Origin: an uncultured Saprospiraceae bacterium
Lineage (GTDB): Bacteria; Bacteroidota; Bacteroidia; Chitinophagales; Saprospiraceae
DNA length: 62,147 nt
Assembly (NCBI GenBank): GCA_905480595.1
Contig: CAJQQY010000001.1
Span: forward strand, 1-62,147
Reading direction: 5' to 3'
Below are positions 61,685 to 62,147 of the stretch, piece by piece. A program made the position numbers and the translations under genes. Below the pieces are notes generated by a model. The model ran no database searches. It saw only the letters and a program-made list of their open reading frames with translations, and was not told the DNA's origin. Every line of letters begins with the position of its first letter. Position 1 is the stretch's first letter.

Positions 61685-62147
61685 TTATTTTTTCTCTTTT
61701 ACATGTTTATCCATCCATTCCGTCATTTCCCAAAGCATGTGCATGATTGATTCACGTGCTTGATAACCATGACTTTCATGTGGCAACATAACGAATCGAA
61801 CAGTCGCTCCATGACCTTTTAATGCGGCATAGAATCGTTCACTTTGCATTGGATAAGTTCCAGAGTTATTATCTGCATTCCCATGGATTAAGAGAAGGGG
61901 ATCTTTTATTTTATCAGCATGAACGAATGGAGACATATTAAAATAAGTCTCAGGAGTTTCCCAAAAAGTTCGTTCCTCTGATTGAAAACCAAAAGGTGTC
62001 AACGTTCGATTATAAGCTCCACTCCGTGCAATTCCTGCTGCGAATAAATTAGAATGCGCTAATAAATTTGCCGTCATAAATGCACCATAGGAATGACCTC
62101 CGACAACTAAACGATCTTTGTCCGCAACACCCATATCTACAATCTTA
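61685..62147 (-). CDS. Prolyl oligopeptidase family (S9) peptidase, C-terminal part
   Basis: The C-terminal 154 codons of an S9 serine peptidase; the N-terminal part runs off the right edge. The catalytic triad is complete: Ser in GGHSYGAFMT, Asp in LIHGNADNN and His in LPHESHGY, in the order and spacing of the prolyl oligopeptidase / acylaminoacyl peptidase domain. The readable protein begins KIVDMGVADKDRLVV. The missing part should be the beta-propeller domain and possibly a signal peptide. It is convergent with the cytochrome gene. Confidence 0.9.
   Translation of the reverse strand, partial: KIVDMGVADKDRLVVGGHSYGAFMTANLLAHSNLFAAGIARSGAYNRTLTPFGFQSEERTFWETPETYFNMSPFVHADKIKDPLLLIHGNADNNSGTYPMQSERFYAALKGHGATVRFVMLPHESHGYQARESIMHMLWEMTEWMDKHVKEKK

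Overview
This AT-rich window (roughly one third GC by eye) is ordinary chromosome of a member of the Bacteroidota, probably a Saprospiria-like or flavobacteria-like lineage. The evidence is the gene content: a three-gene parvulin operon, a eukaryote-type glycyl-tRNA synthetase, a DksA-like gene next to lspA, WG-repeat proteins, DUF922, a fused E1 alpha/beta dehydrogenase, and many short lipoproteins. The promoters agree: several match the Bacteroidota form TTTG-N19/20-TAnnTTTG. The rank below phylum is inference.

Layout. 1-7.7 kb, all on the minus strand: a partial effector-associated-domain (EAD11-like) protein cut by the window edge, rfaE2 with a flippase-like membrane protein, the parvulin/SurA envelope chaperone operon, a DUF922 metalloprotease-like protein and an alkyltransferase-like protein. 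8-13 kb: a TrpF-fold protein without its catalytic residues, yqeY, rsmA, an M17 aminopeptidase and pdxA. 13-20.7 kb: a GH73 glucosaminidase, a DksA-like protein, lspA, two tandem ArsR-type regulators, tsaB, a C-terminal processing protease and an alpha/beta hydrolase. 20.9-30.6 kb: an alpha-solenoid protein, a small RiPP-precursor-like gene, LolA-like proteins, a sortilin-type beta-propeller protein, recX, ogt, mscL and a WG-repeat protein. 30.7-44.3 kb: glyQS, prfC, a TerB-like protein, trpF, a trans-3-hydroxyproline dehydratase-like gene, small membrane proteins, clpB, a methyltransferase, an AraC regulator, an exported-looking pirin and rsgA. 44.3-54.1 kb: a frameshifted WG-repeat gene, a secreted dienelactone hydrolase, E1 alpha/beta, a TlpA thioredoxin, a flavin reductase, a second flippase-like protein, a VWA/CoxE protein and a lipoprotein. 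54.2-57.9 kb: a four-gene operon (carbamoyltransferase, SGNH hydrolase, DUF5989, SxtJ) behind a near-perfect promoter. 58-62.1 kb: a divergent pair of a DUF1080 lipoprotein and a haem-binding glucose-dehydrogenase-type lipoprotein, then a partial prolyl oligopeptidase.

Most genes are housekeeping. The best candidates for little-described biology are the carbamoyltransferase/SGNH/DUF5989/SxtJ cassette, the orphan lanthipeptide-like precursor at 22.5 kb, the EAD11 fragment at the left edge, the catalytically dead TrpF paralogue, and several families of intergenic hairpins. I saw no CRISPR array, insertion sequence, rRNA or convincing tRNA.
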